From assembly GCA_023433925.1 (NCBI GenBank), contig JAEYTO010000106.1:1-42477 (forward strand): a DNA stretch of 42,477 nt, in the 5' to 3' direction. A program made the translations under genes and the position numbers. The first letter of the stretch is position 1. Each line of letters opens with the position of its first letter. Of this stretch, positions 24,194 through 31,947 are shown one piece after another. The notes below the pieces were generated by a model, which saw only the letters and a program-made list of their open reading frames with translations, had not been told where the DNA came from and did no database searches. The stretch is from Pseudomonadota bacterium. GTDB lineage: Bacteria > Desulfobacterota > Desulfovibrionia > Desulfovibrionales > Desulfovibrionaceae.

Positions 24194-25000
24194 CTAGCCG
24201 TCCTCTTCGCCCTCAACGCCTCGGTCATCCAGCCGGCTTCTCTCGGGGTTGGCATTTTCGTCAAAGAACACCTGCTCCAGGCACAAGGCCCAGCCCGGCG
24301 CGGTCTCGGGCGCCAGGGACCTGTCGCGGGCGGCCAGGAGCGCGGGAATGTCCTCGGGCCGCAGCTTGCCCCGGCCCGCGGCCACGACGCAGCCCATGAT
24401 GTTGCGCACCATCTGCTTGAGAAAACCATCGGCCCGGATGCGGAAGGTGATTTCCCACCGGGTCGGCCCGGGTTCGCGCCAGAAATCCGTGACCGTGCGT
24501 ACGGTGTCCTTGACCGGCGTGCCCACGTTCTGGAGGCTCTTGAAGTCGTGCCGGCCCACGAAGCTGGCCATGGCCTCGTCCACGGCCGCCAAATCCAAGC
24601 CCGCCATGCGCCAGGCGAACGGCCGGCGTTGCGGCAGGATGAACTCGTACTCCGTCCAGATGGTATAGGCGTAGATCTTCGAACTGGCCGAGAAGCGCGC
24701 GTGGAAGTCCGGCGGGACCTCGCGGGCTTCGGTCACGCACATGTCGTCGGGCAGGATCGCGTTGAGCGCCCTGCGCCAGGGAATGTGGGCCTTGGCCTCG
24801 GGCACGTCCACGTGGACCACCTGCCCCAGGGCATGCACGCCCGTGTCAGTGCGAGCCGCCGCGCCCACGCGCGCCGGCTCGCCCAGGATGCGCCCCAGCG
24901 CGGCCTCCAGCTCGCCCTGCACGGTCCGGCAGCCGGGCTGGATCTGCCAGCCGGCGAAGCAGGCGCCCACGTAGGCCAGGGTCAGTTTCAGTCTCGGCAT
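24194..25000 (-). CDS. truA: tRNA pseudouridine synthase A
   Basis: TruA modifies uridines 38-40 in the anticodon stem of many tRNAs. The catalytic Asp is D52 in ARTDTGVHALGQVVH, and FHARFSASSKIYAYTIW and FLKQMVRNIMG are family signatures. The 268-residue length is usual. The C-terminal tail is acidic and rich in Glu and Asp. It is separated from motE by a strong terminator, so it probably has its own promoter in 25001-25056, though I see no clear boxes. Confidence 0.95.
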   Translation of the reverse strand: MPRLKLTLAYVGACFAGWQIQPGCRTVQGELEAALGRILGEPARVGAAARTDTGVHALGQVVHVDVPEAKAHIPWRRALNAILPDDMCVTEAREVPPDFHARFSASSKIYAYTIWTEYEFILPQRRPFAWRMAGLDLAAVDEAMASFVGRHDFKSLQNVGTPVKDTVRTVTDFWREPGPTRWEITFRIRADGFLKQMVRNIMGCVVAAGRGKLRPEDIPALLAARDRSLAPETAPGWALCLEQVFFDENANPERSRLDDRGVEGEEDG

Positions 25001-25044
25001 GTGCCCGCTCGGGTATGAAGTGTCAGGCCGCGAAAGGCCGTACC

Positions 25045-25083
25045 TAGCAAAAACAAGGGCCGGAGGGAACGTCCCTCCGGCCC
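25045..25083 (-). terminator. Rho-independent terminator of fliJ-motE
   Basis: A perfect 12-bp stem (gggccggaggga with tccctccggccc, 25057-25068 and 25072-25083) with a 3-nt loop is followed on the minus strand by TTGTTTTTGCT. It lies 30 bases after the motE stop. Confidence 0.85.
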
Positions 25084-25113
25084 AGCCATGGAGTAGCCTA
25101 TCAAGCCGGGAAA

Positions 25114-25848
25114 TCAGTTCGTGCGGGTCTCGGTGAAGGGAATCTGCAATCTGGTCAGTGCCTCGGACAGGGTCGCGGCCTTGTCGGAATTCATGTTGGA
25201 CATGATCTCGCCGGCCTGGCGGCCGCGCATGCCCGACAGGATTCTGACGGCGATGTCCTCCTGGAGCTTCTCCAGGGCCTCCGCGGCCTGCTTGGCCTTC
25301 ATGTTCGCGTACACGTCAACCAGATGGCGCAGCTTCTCGTCCTTGAGCGTGTCGGCCTTGTCGAGCATGAGCTTGAGGTTGGCCTCCATCTCGTTCATGC
25401 GCTTGAGGCGCAGGTCCAGCTCGCGCTCAAGCTCCTTGAGGGCCTGCTCCTTGCGGGACAGCTCCTCCTCCTTGCGGCGCAGGGTCTGCCAGTCGAGAGG
25501 CTTGCGCGAGGGCTCGGCCTCGGGCTGGGCCTGGGTCTTCTGGTTCGTGGCAGGCTCCACGGCGGCCTGGGCGTCTGCCACCACGGCCTGGGCCACCATC
25601 TTGGCGCCGACAGCCACGGTGGCGTGCGCCGAGGCCAAGGACGCCTGGGGTTTCTGAGCCCCGGCCTGCCGCTCGGCCTGACCGCCGTCAAGGGGCAGCA
25701 GGTTCAGGGTGATGGCCGCGGCCAGGGTCAGCTTCACCGCCGCGAGCAGCGTGAGTATCTTGAGAACCTTAGAAATCCGGGTGCCTGAAGCGGAGGGTCG
25801 AGCTTTCATCGAACTCTTTCTGCTCCGCGAGCCGTGCTTCATCGCCAT
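25114..25848 (-). CDS. motE: Flagellar MotE-like protein (MgtE-N domain)
   Basis: The protein has one membrane segment near residues 28-52 (VLKILTLLAAVKLTLAAAIT), an Ala/Gln-rich linker, a coiled coil around 115-165 and a C-terminal MgtE intracellular-N-like domain around HLVDVYANMKAKQAAEALE. This matches MotE/YlxF chaperones of the flagellar motor protein MotC. The start is uncertain: ATG 25848 gives 244 residues and overlaps fliJ by 80 bases, while ATG 25809, with AGAAAGAG upstream, gives 231 residues and overlaps by 41. The overlap suggests coupled translation with fliJ. Confidence 0.8.
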   Translation of the reverse strand: MAMKHGSRSRKSSMKARPSASGTRISKVLKILTLLAAVKLTLAAAITLNLLPLDGGQAERQAGAQKPQASLASAHATVAVGAKMVAQAVVADAQAAVEPATNQKTQAQPEAEPSRKPLDWQTLRRKEEELSRKEQALKELERELDLRLKRMNEMEANLKLMLDKADTLKDEKLRHLVDVYANMKAKQAAEALEKLQEDIAVRILSGMRGRQAGEIMSNMNSDKAATLSEALTRLQIPFTETRTN

Positions 25849-26212
25849 AGCGCTTCGCCTGGTTTTCCTTGAGTTTTTCCAGCAGTTTCCGATCCTTGGC
25901 GCGTGCTATCACTTCCTGTCTGGCTTTTTGCAATTCCTTTGCCAGCCTGTGCAGCTCCGCCTCGGCGGCCTGGATGTCCAGGTCGGCCGCCCGCTTATAG
26001 GTCCGCCAGAGCCACAGGTCGGCGGGCGAGTACTGGCGTCGGCCGAAGAACTCGGCCTCGGCCCGCTCCAGGCGGCGCTTGAGCCCGTCCAGCAGGGCGG
26101 CCTGATCCCTGTAGCGGCGCTGGGCCGTGGCCATGGCCATCATGGCCTGCTCCTCCCGCTGACGGCGGTAGTCCAGGACCTTGTCGAGCTTGAAATGGAA
26201 TGGCTTGGCCAT
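25769..26212 (-). CDS. fliJ: Flagellar export chaperone FliJ
   Basis: FliJ is a coiled-coil component of the flagellar type III export ATPase complex. The 147-residue protein is almost wholly helical with heptad patterns and begins MAKPFHFKLDKVLDYRRQRE, as FliJ proteins do. It overlaps motE. The usual upstream partner fliI is absent; a 243-bp gap and cobS follow upstream. No Shine-Dalgarno is clear before the ATG. Small coiled-coil proteins are hard to assign with certainty, but the neighbour supports it. Confidence 0.78.
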   Translation of the reverse strand: MAKPFHFKLDKVLDYRRQREEQAMMAMATAQRRYRDQAALLDGLKRRLERAEAEFFGRRQYSPADLWLWRTYKRAADLDIQAAEAELHRLAKELQKARQEVIARAKDRKLLEKLKENQAKRYGDEARLAEQKEFDESSTLRFRHPDF

Positions 26213-26267
26213 GCGGACGGGATTGCAATATGTCTGCCGACTCGGCAGTCTGTTGAAAAAAGTCGTC

Positions 26268-26345
26268 CCGGCTTGTGCAACTTCACAATGCTTGAATCAA
26301 CTCAAGCATTGCTCACGGATGCTGCGTATCCGGCGGGCCAGACGG
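26268..26345. repeat. Hairpin element family, copy 1
   Basis: A perfect 10-bp stem (CAATGCTTGA with TCAAGCATTG, 26286-26295 and 26302-26311, 6-nt loop) lies in a block related to 37331-37411. Both have a GCAAC tract before the hairpin and GCGGGCCA-like sequence after it (ggcgggcca here). The stems differ in sequence but both pair perfectly. It sits in the fliJ upstream gap. Confidence 0.5.
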
Positions 26346-26370
26346 GCTCTCCGCCTAAAGCCGTTCGCAA

Positions 26371-26437
26371 ATGAAATGCGGGTTCCAAGGGTCCGTGGCC
26401 CTTGGTGGGTGGGGCGCGGGGAGGGCAAGCCCTCTCC
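26371..26437. repeat. Terminator module repeat, copy 2
   Basis: The segment matches 17551-17618 in the same orientation, with five or six differences by eye. It lies 18 bases beyond the cobS stop and has the same pair of hairpins. It probably ends the cobS transcript. Confidence 0.7.
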
Positions 26438-26455
26438 GCTCTTGATCGGCGCGCT

Positions 26456-27184
26456 CTATGCCGCCACGAGCCAGCCCAGGCAGGCGGCGGCTTCGCCCAT
26501 GATGATGGCCGCGCCGAGGAAGTCGCCGTTCAGGCCTTTCCTGTCGCGGGCCAGGGAGCGCAGGGCCAGGGCCGGCAGGAGGGCGGCGGCGAGCATGGCC
26601 GCAAGGGGCAGCGGGCGGACAAGGGCCAGACCGGCGGCCAGGCTGGCCGTCGCGGAGACGATCAGCCCGCGCGTGGTCGCGCCGGCGATGAACAATTGGC
26701 CGAGCCCCGGCCGGGCCAGGGCTTTGGACGAATAGGCCAGGAACACGGCAGCCAGGCGGCCGGCCATGAAGGCGAAGGCCAATGCGCCAAAAGCCTGGCG
26801 CACCAGCATTTCCTGGGCGAGCACGAGCTGGCCCAGAAGGGTCATGAACAGCCCCATGGCCCCGAAGGCGCCCATGCGCGAATCCTTGACGATCTCCCAG
26901 AAGCGCTCATCCCGCGCGCCCGAGCCCCAGGCATCGGCCACGTCGGCCAAGCCGTCCAGGTGCAGCCCGCGCGTGAGCCACAGGCTGCCCGCCAGGAGCA
27001 GCCAAGCCTGGACCCAGGGCGACGAGGCCAGCAGCCCCAGCGCCAGGGGCGTCACGAGCAGGCCGCCAAGAATGAGCCCCACGGCCGGCAGCCAGGGCAT
27101 GGCCGCGGCCAGCTCCTCGGACCGGCACAGCCTGCCGGGGACCAGGCGGGTCAAGAAGGAGAGGGCGGTGAGCAGGCCGCGCAC
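26456..27184 (-). CDS. cobS: Adenosylcobinamide-GDP ribazoletransferase
   Basis: CobS joins the lower-ligand nucleotide to adenosylcobinamide-GDP in the last steps of cobalamin synthesis, at the membrane. The 242-residue protein has six or so hydrophobic segments and the catalytic motifs LHLDGLADVADAWGSG and VKDSRMGAFG. It starts with GTG one base after the stop of the SAM hydroxide adenosyltransferase gene and has AAGGGAGG upstream, so it is coupled to that gene. No other cob genes are in the window. Confidence 0.92.
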   Translation of the reverse strand: MRGLLTALSFLTRLVPGRLCRSEELAAAMPWLPAVGLILGGLLVTPLALGLLASSPWVQAWLLLAGSLWLTRGLHLDGLADVADAWGSGARDERFWEIVKDSRMGAFGAMGLFMTLLGQLVLAQEMLVRQAFGALAFAFMAGRLAAVFLAYSSKALARPGLGQLFIAGATTRGLIVSATASLAAGLALVRPLPLAAMLAAALLPALALRSLARDRKGLNGDFLGAAIIMGEAAACLGWLVAA

Positions 27185-27185
27185 G

Positions 27186-28082
27186 TCAGCCTCCCTTTTC
27201 CATGATTTTCAGAAGGACATGGGACTCGGGGCCGAGGGCCAGGGTCTCGCGGGCCGAGGCCCGGTTCATGGCCAGCTCCAGATATCCCTGGCTACCCGCG
27301 AGCAGACCCAGCTCGCCGGGCGCGAGTTGGGCGTAGTGCGTCACCCGGCGGGCGCGCAGGCGCGACGGGCCGCCCGTGCCGAAGCCCACGGCCCGCCCGG
27401 CTCCAGCCTGGGCGGACAGCCGGACGCCCACGGGCAGTCGCTCGGCCCAGGCATCCACGGCCAGGTTGAGCACGAGGTTTCCGAAGCGGTCGGCATGGAG
27501 CACGCTGGCGACGATGCGGCCATCCTCCTCGCGCGGCGCGGCCCACATGGCTTGCGCGAGCCCCGCCGGATCAATCTCCCGGCCCAGAGCCGGGGGCTCC
27601 TCGCCATTGGCGAGCCTGGCGGCCAAGGGCGCGAACAGGTCCCGTCCGTGGAATGTGGCCGAAGCCGGCGGAGCCGGCGGGGTCACGTCGAAGGCCGTCA
27701 CCCGCCCAGTCGAAGCGACCATGGCGGCAGCATCGGGCGAACTCGATAACCCGACCGGCACGGTCGGTTCCGCGAGCAGCAGGCTGAGCAGGCCGTTGTC
27801 CGGCGCGAGGAAGAACCGCTCCCGCCAGGCGAGCAGCACCACGCGCCGCTCCGAGCCGACGCCGGGGTCCACCACGCACACGAAAACCGTGCCCGCCGGG
27901 AAGTGCAGGGCGCTGGCGCGTGCGAAGAAGCCCGCCTGGGCGACGTGGTACGGCTCGACACCGTGCGACAGGTCCACGACGCGCGCCCGCGGAGCCAGCG
28001 CCGCGAGCACGCCCTTCATCTGCCCGACGTAGGGGTCATCGAGGCCGAAATCCGTGAGCAGGGCGATTACGGGAGTATTCAT
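27186..28082 (-). CDS. SAM hydroxide adenosyltransferase (DUF62 family)
   Basis: This family hydrolyses S-adenosylmethionine to adenosine and methionine using water or hydroxide; it is related to fluorinases and chlorinases. The 298-residue protein has LLTDFGLDDPYVGQMKG, VDPGVGSERRVVLL and the FHGRDLFAPLAARLANG segment of the DUF62 core. No long chlorinase-like or fluorinase-like loop is evident, so hydrolysis is the default. It lies 10 bases after the YitT gene and just before cobS, all on one strand. A link with cobalamin or SAM turnover is speculation. Confidence 0.88.
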   Translation of the reverse strand: MNTPVIALLTDFGLDDPYVGQMKGVLAALAPRARVVDLSHGVEPYHVAQAGFFARASALHFPAGTVFVCVVDPGVGSERRVVLLAWRERFFLAPDNGLLSLLLAEPTVPVGLSSSPDAAAMVASTGRVTAFDVTPPAPPASATFHGRDLFAPLAARLANGEEPPALGREIDPAGLAQAMWAAPREEDGRIVASVLHADRFGNLVLNLAVDAWAERLPVGVRLSAQAGAGRAVGFGTGGPSRLRARRVTHYAQLAPGELGLLAGSQGYLELAMNRASARETLALGPESHVLLKIMEKGG

Positions 28083-28092
28083 GCCGCTTCGC

Positions 28093-28956
28093 TCAGTACT
28101 GCTTGCGCTGGGAAAAGCCCTTGCCGAGCACGTTGAGCGTGTTGCCCACGATGGTGAAGGCCTGGGGATCGATCCTGTAGATGATCTCCTCCAGGCGCTT
28201 GAGCTGGATGTTGTGGATGACGGTCAGGATGACCTCCTTGGGCTGGCCCGAGTAGGCTCCCAGGCCGTGGAGCAGGGTCACGCCTCGGCGCACCTGGGTC
28301 TTGACGGCCTCGGCGATCTCGGCGTGGCGCGCGGAGATGATGATGACCATCTGGCGCTGGTTGAACATGCCCAGGAAATACTCGACCACCGCGGCGACGA
28401 TGAAGACCATGGCCAGGGAGTAGAGCACGTCGTTCACGTCCAGGAAGAACAGGCCGGCCGCGAAGACGAGCAGGTTGAAGATGAAGTTCACCTGGCCCAC
28501 GCGGAAGTTGTAACGCTCGTTGAGGATGATGGCGATTATGTCCGTGCCGCCAACCGAGCCCAGGGAACGCAGGGCGATGCCCGCGCCCGCGCCCATAATG
28601 GCTCCGCCGGCCATGACCGCCAGGAACTTGTTCTCGAGCTGCACGCTCCAGGGCATGAGCTCCATGAACGCGGACATGGCGACCATCCCGAACAGGGTGT
28701 AGAGCACGAAGCGCCGGCTGACGAAGAACCAACCCAGGACGATGACGGGCACGTTGAGCGCGAAGTACCAGGCGCCGGGGCTGAGCAGGCCGGTCACGTA
28801 GTACAGGAGCAGGCCCAGTCCCGAGAAGCCGCCGGTGATAAGGCCGTAGGGCAGAGCCACGGATTTGAGGCCGAAGGCGAAGATTGCCGAGCCCGCGAGG
28901 AGCAGGCCCAGGTTCCAGGGCACCGAATAGGTCAGACTGCGCAGTCTGTCCGGCAT
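28093..28956 (-). CDS. YitT-family membrane protein (DUF161/DUF2179)
   Basis: This 287-residue protein has about five or six membrane segments in its N-terminal two-thirds and a cytoplasmic DUF2179 domain (about 205-287) reading RQMVIIISARHAEIAEAV and GKPKEVIL-like text. The function of YitT proteins is not established. I chose the ATG at 28956 because AAGGA lies upstream and the first membrane helix then begins near residue 15; a longer frame adds an implausible leader. It starts the yitT-DUF62-cobS unit. Confidence 0.85.
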   Translation of the reverse strand: MPDRLRSLTYSVPWNLGLLLAGSAIFAFGLKSVALPYGLITGGFSGLGLLLYYVTGLLSPGAWYFALNVPVIVLGWFFVSRRFVLYTLFGMVAMSAFMELMPWSVQLENKFLAVMAGGAIMGAGAGIALRSLGSVGGTDIIAIILNERYNFRVGQVNFIFNLLVFAAGLFFLDVNDVLYSLAMVFIVAAVVEYFLGMFNQRQMVIIISARHAEIAEAVKTQVRRGVTLLHGLGAYSGQPKEVILTVIHNIQLKRLEEIIYRIDPQAFTIVGNTLNVLGKGFSQRKQY

Positions 28957-29165
28957 GGCGAGTCCTTGTCTTAATCGATTTGTTGAAGTAGCCGTCCCGA
29001 AGCCCTCGACTCCGCACCGCGGGAGGAGGCTCGGGCAGTGCTCGCGGATGCTGGGCTCGGCAGACGACAGGCCCGCACGGCCCGCTTTTCGCCAGACCGT
29101 CACGATACCCACGGCCTACCGGAATTCAAGGCGGTGATAAACAGGAAAAACCGGGATGGCGGGGG

Positions 29166-29816
29166 CTATTCTTCCGTGATCTGCTCGTGCAAGGTGATAT
29201 TGAAGGCCACGGCGAAGAAATTGTGGAAGAAGTCCACGTACTCGACGTATATGCCGTCGGGCACGGTGATGCGCGAAGGCGCGAAGTTGACGATGCCCTT
29301 GACGCCGGCCTCCACGAGGTAGTTGGCCGCGCGCTGGGCGCGCTCGGGCGGGGTGGTGATGATGCCCATCTCGACGCCGAGTTCCTGGACCTTATCCTTG
29401 AGCCTGCGGGAGCAGATGACCTCCAGGCCGGAGATCATCTCGCCGATCTTGAAGGGGTCGCAGTCGAAGGCGCCGACGATGTTGAAGCCGCGCTGCTTGA
29501 AGAACTTGTGCCGCAGAAGCGCCCGGCCCAGGTTGCCCACGCCCACCAGGGCGCAGTTCCAGGTGCGGTTGATGCCCAGCGATTCCTTGATGGAGGTGAT
29601 GAGGTCCTGGACGTAGTAGCCCACGCCGCGCACCCCGAACTCGCCGAAGTAGGCCAGATCCTTGCGGATTTGGGAAGGGTTCACCGCGCAGATGCGCGCC
29701 AGGTGTTCGGAGGAGATGACCTCGGAGCCGTCGCGCTTGAGGTTCTCAAGAACCTCGACATACACAGCCAGCCGCTGAATGGTCGCCCTGGGGATGTGTT
29801 GGCTCTTGAGGGTCAT
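29166..29816 (-). CDS. rex: Redox-sensing transcriptional repressor Rex
   Basis: Rex binds DNA when NAD+ is high and is released by NADH. The 216-residue protein has an N-terminal winged helix (about 1-80) with AYFGEFGVRGVGYYV, a Rossmann nucleotide-binding fold with VGVGNLGRALL, and a swapped C-terminal helix region. It lies downstream of the Fo operon on the same strand, behind a terminator. A Rex operator is 20 bases upstream of its ATG, so it is likely autoregulated. Confidence 0.96.
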   Translation of the reverse strand: MTLKSQHIPRATIQRLAVYVEVLENLKRDGSEVISSEHLARICAVNPSQIRKDLAYFGEFGVRGVGYYVQDLITSIKESLGINRTWNCALVGVGNLGRALLRHKFFKQRGFNIVGAFDCDPFKIGEMISGLEVICSRRLKDKVQELGVEMGIITTPPERAQRAANYLVEAGVKGIVNFAPSRITVPDGIYVEYVDFFHNFFAVAFNITLHEQITEE

Positions 29817-29836
29817 TGTTGATCCAGCCCCGAACT

Positions 29837-29854
29837 TTGTGAAATATTTAACAA
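29837..29854. promoter_or_regulatory. Rex operator upstream of rex
   Basis: TTGTGAAATATTTAACAA matches the Rex consensus TTGTGAANNNNTTCACAA at 13 of 14 informative bases and is nearly palindromic. It lies between the atp terminator and the rex start. The location fits autorepression. Confidence 0.75.
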
Positions 29855-29863
29855 AACTTGAGG

Positions 29864-29894
29864 TTAAAAAGGAGGCCGCAAGGGCGGCCTCCTT
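29864..29894 (-). terminator. Rho-independent terminator of the Fo operon
   Basis: An 11-bp stem (aaggaggccgc with gcggcctcctt, 4-nt loop) is followed on the minus strand by a T5 run. It lies 12 bases after the atpE stop and separates the operon from rex. Confidence 0.9.
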
Positions 29895-29905
29895 CCAGCA
29901 GCTTC

Positions 29906-30229
29906 TTAGCCAAGCATCGGGTTGGCGAAGAGCAGGATCAGGTTGACGACCAGGGCGTAGATGGCCAGGGACTCGATGAAGGCCAGGCCCAGGATCAGGG
30001 TAACCGTGATCTTGCCGCCGGCCTCGGGGTTGCGGGCGGTGCCTTCGCAGGCGGCCTTCAGGCCCATGCCCTGACCGATGCCGCAGCCGGCGGCGGCGAT
30101 GGCCATGCCGATGGCGGTGGCGAGGGAGGTCATGGAGATGACCTCGGGGGCGACCTCGGCGGCGAAAGCAACGCCGGCGACGGCGACCAGGGCCACGGTG
30201 TTCACGATCGTCATGAGAGCCTTGCGCAT
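29906..30229 (-). CDS. atpE: ATP synthase Fo subunit c, with sodium-site residues
   Basis: This is the ring proteolipid. The 107-residue protein has a signal-peptide-like N-terminus (MRKALMTIVNTVALVAVAGV, AFA) that may be removed, then two membrane helices joined by a polar loop with the conserved RNPEA. The ion-binding carboxylate is E86. Q53, E86, S87 and Y91 sit at the spacing of Q32, E65, S66 and Y70 of the Ilyobacter sodium ring, which suggests a possible Na+ site. The start at 30229 follows TAGGAGTGAG. It is last in the atpZ-atpI-atpB-atpE operon; F1 subunit genes are elsewhere. Confidence 0.95.
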   Translation of the reverse strand: MRKALMTIVNTVALVAVAGVAFAAEVAPEVISMTSLATAIGMAIAAAGCGIGQGMGLKAACEGTARNPEAGGKITVTLILGLAFIESLAIYALVVNLILLFANPMLG

Positions 30230-30298
30230 GTCACTCACTCCTAAGATGGTATTGATGTTGTGGTCTAGCGACCGTTTCCCCAATCTTGTCCGCGCGGT

Positions 30299-30982
30299 CT
30301 AATGCGCGTGCTCCAGCGAACCCTTCAGGTAGATCATGGTCAGCATGAAGAAGATGAAGGCCTGAATGGTCTTGGCCAGGCCGAACAGGAAGTACATGGG
30401 CACCGTGGCCACGATGGGCGCCATGGAGAAGAGCAGGATGAGCACGATTTCCTCGCCGCGGATGTTGCCGAAGAGTCGCAGAGTGAGCGACAGCGGCCGG
30501 GCCAGGTGCGAGAAGATCTCGATGATGAACATGAGCGGGGCCAGGGCGGCGATGGGGCCCATGAAGTGCTTGATGTAGCCGAAGCCGTGCTCGCGGATGC
30601 CCCAGTAGTTGTAGTAGATGAACACGACGAAGGCCATGGCCGCGTTGGTGTTCACGTTGGCCGTGGATGCGTCGCAGCCAGGAACGAGGCCCATGAGGTT
30701 GTTGAACCAGACGAAGATGAACAGGGTCGCGAGGATAGTGAAGACCTTGCGGCCTTCCTCGCCGATGTTGGCGACCACGAAATCCTCAAGGCCGCCGATG
30801 ATGACCTCGAAGAAGTTCTGCAGGCCGCCGGGAACCATGCTCACCCGTTTCTGGACCATGAGGCCCATGACGATCAGGAGGGTCATGACAACCCAGGTGA
30901 AGAAGACGTGCACGGGCACGGGCACGTGGAGTTCGTGCAAGAGAACCGGCACCAATTGATGCGGAAGACCACCAGCGACCAT
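30299..30982 (-). CDS. atpB: ATP synthase Fo subunit a
   Basis: The stator half-channel protein is 227 residues with five or six membrane segments. The essential arginine is in SLTLRLFGNI, and the following segment GEEIVLILLF is typical. N- and C-termini are normal. GAAGGAGG precedes the ATG. It lies 4 bases from atpI and 69 bases before atpE in the same operon. Confidence 0.96.
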   Translation of the reverse strand: MVAGGLPHQLVPVLLHELHVPVPVHVFFTWVVMTLLIVMGLMVQKRVSMVPGGLQNFFEVIIGGLEDFVVANIGEEGRKVFTILATLFIFVWFNNLMGLVPGCDASTANVNTNAAMAFVVFIYYNYWGIREHGFGYIKHFMGPIAALAPLMFIIEIFSHLARPLSLTLRLFGNIRGEEIVLILLFSMAPIVATVPMYFLFGLAKTIQAFIFFMLTMIYLKGSLEHAH

Positions 30983-30986
30983 GTTA

Positions 30987-31427
30987 TCAAGCCTCCTTCA
31001 CATTGTGACCATGCAACCGGGACGCGCCCCAGTACACCGCGGTGACTACAACTGTCGATAGACCAGCGAGCAGGGCCCAGGCTGGAGCGTTCAGCCAGAC
31101 GATGAGCCCGTAAAGAGCCGCGCCCGTCAGGATGAGCCGGCCGTAGAAACGCAGAAGCAACGCCATGACCGCGCCCCTGGGCTGGTTCACGATATGCTGC
31201 ACGAACCTGGCCAGGGAGTAGAAATTCACCGTGGCGAGCGCCGCGCCCGCCGCGAAAGCCAAGCCCCAGGCGGACAGACCCGCGGCGACAATGCACGCCA
31301 GCGCCAGTACTCCGGAGAGCACGATCTGGACGCGCACGAGGCGACGGACCTCCATCTGCGAGAAGCCCCTGCGCAGCAGGGCGCGATCAATCCTTTCCGG
31401 AATCCCGGCCAGAGCTTTTGCGTTCAT
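30987..31427 (-). CDS. atpI: ATP synthase subunit I (AtpI-like)
   Basis: This small membrane protein (about 146 residues) has four hydrophobic segments and belongs to the ATP synthase I family, thought to help assemble or stabilise the c-ring. The start is uncertain: ATG 31427 (MNAKALAG...) or ATG 31454 (MRKYSEF...). The gene overlaps the end of atpZ by 41 bases from the first, which suggests translational coupling. Confidence 0.78.
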   Translation of the reverse strand: MNAKALAGIPERIDRALLRRGFSQMEVRRLVRVQIVLSGVLALACIVAAGLSAWGLAFAAGAALATVNFYSLARFVQHIVNQPRGAVMALLLRFYGRLILTGAALYGLIVWLNAPAWALLAGLSTVVVTAVYWGASRLHGHNVKEA

Positions 31428-31653
31428 AGTTCTGAATTCGCTGTACTTCCTCATACACATTCTTGAAACCGGCCGCCACGCCGAGGATAAGCATGACTAT
31501 CGTCAGCCACGGCTTGGTCCCCAGCCATTTGTCCAGGTAATAACCCACGGCCAGGCCGATGAAGGTGGCCGCGACAAGATGCAGGCCGATGGTCGTCGCG
31601 TTGAGGATGACGCCCCAGGCTCCGGAGGGTTGCTTCCCCTTATGAAAGAACAT
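31387..31653 (-). CDS. atpZ: AtpZ/AtpI-family membrane protein
   Basis: This 88-residue protein has two membrane helices; the first includes ATTIGLHLVAATFIGLAVG and the second WLTIVMLILGVAAGFKNVYEE. It is of the AtpZ (ATPase_gene1) type found at the start of many Fo operons, with a suggested role in c-ring assembly or Mg2+ transport. It heads the operon. Confidence 0.8.
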   Translation of the reverse strand: MFFHKGKQPSGAWGVILNATTIGLHLVAATFIGLAVGYYLDKWLGTKPWLTIVMLILGVAAGFKNVYEEVQRIQNYERKSSGRDSGKD

Positions 31654-31699
31654 ATCTATTGGCCCCTGTGGCCAGCCGCCGGGCTGAGAACCGGCAGCC

Positions 31700-31756
31700 T
31701 CGTGCCATTGTTCACAAGTTGGAGGGCTCTTAGCACAACCCTCGGCGGACCGTCAA
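31700..31756 (-). promoter_or_regulatory. Promoter of the Fo operon with a Rex-like site
   Basis: On the minus strand TTGACG (31756-31751) and an extended -10 TGCTAAGAG (TAAGAG 31732-31727) are 18 bases apart. Just downstream, at 31700-31717, lies TCGTGCCATTGTTCACAA, which keeps a perfect right half of the Rex operator but matches only 4 of 7 bases on the left. Control by Rex of ATP synthase genes is plausible in sulfate reducers, but this site is degenerate. Confidence 0.4.
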
Positions 31757-31947
31757 CGCATTACCCGGCGGCCGGATGGGTAAAATTACTTTTTTCACAT
31801 TCTCCGGCTTCGCGACAGCCCAGGGCCCCCAAGCCCCCGCCGCGGCCATTTCCGTGCCCGGCGCATCCATGGACAACCACCCCGGCTTCGTTTTACACCC
31901 GCTTGCCCCTGTCGTCGACGCCGGAACAACCCAACTAGAAGCAACGC

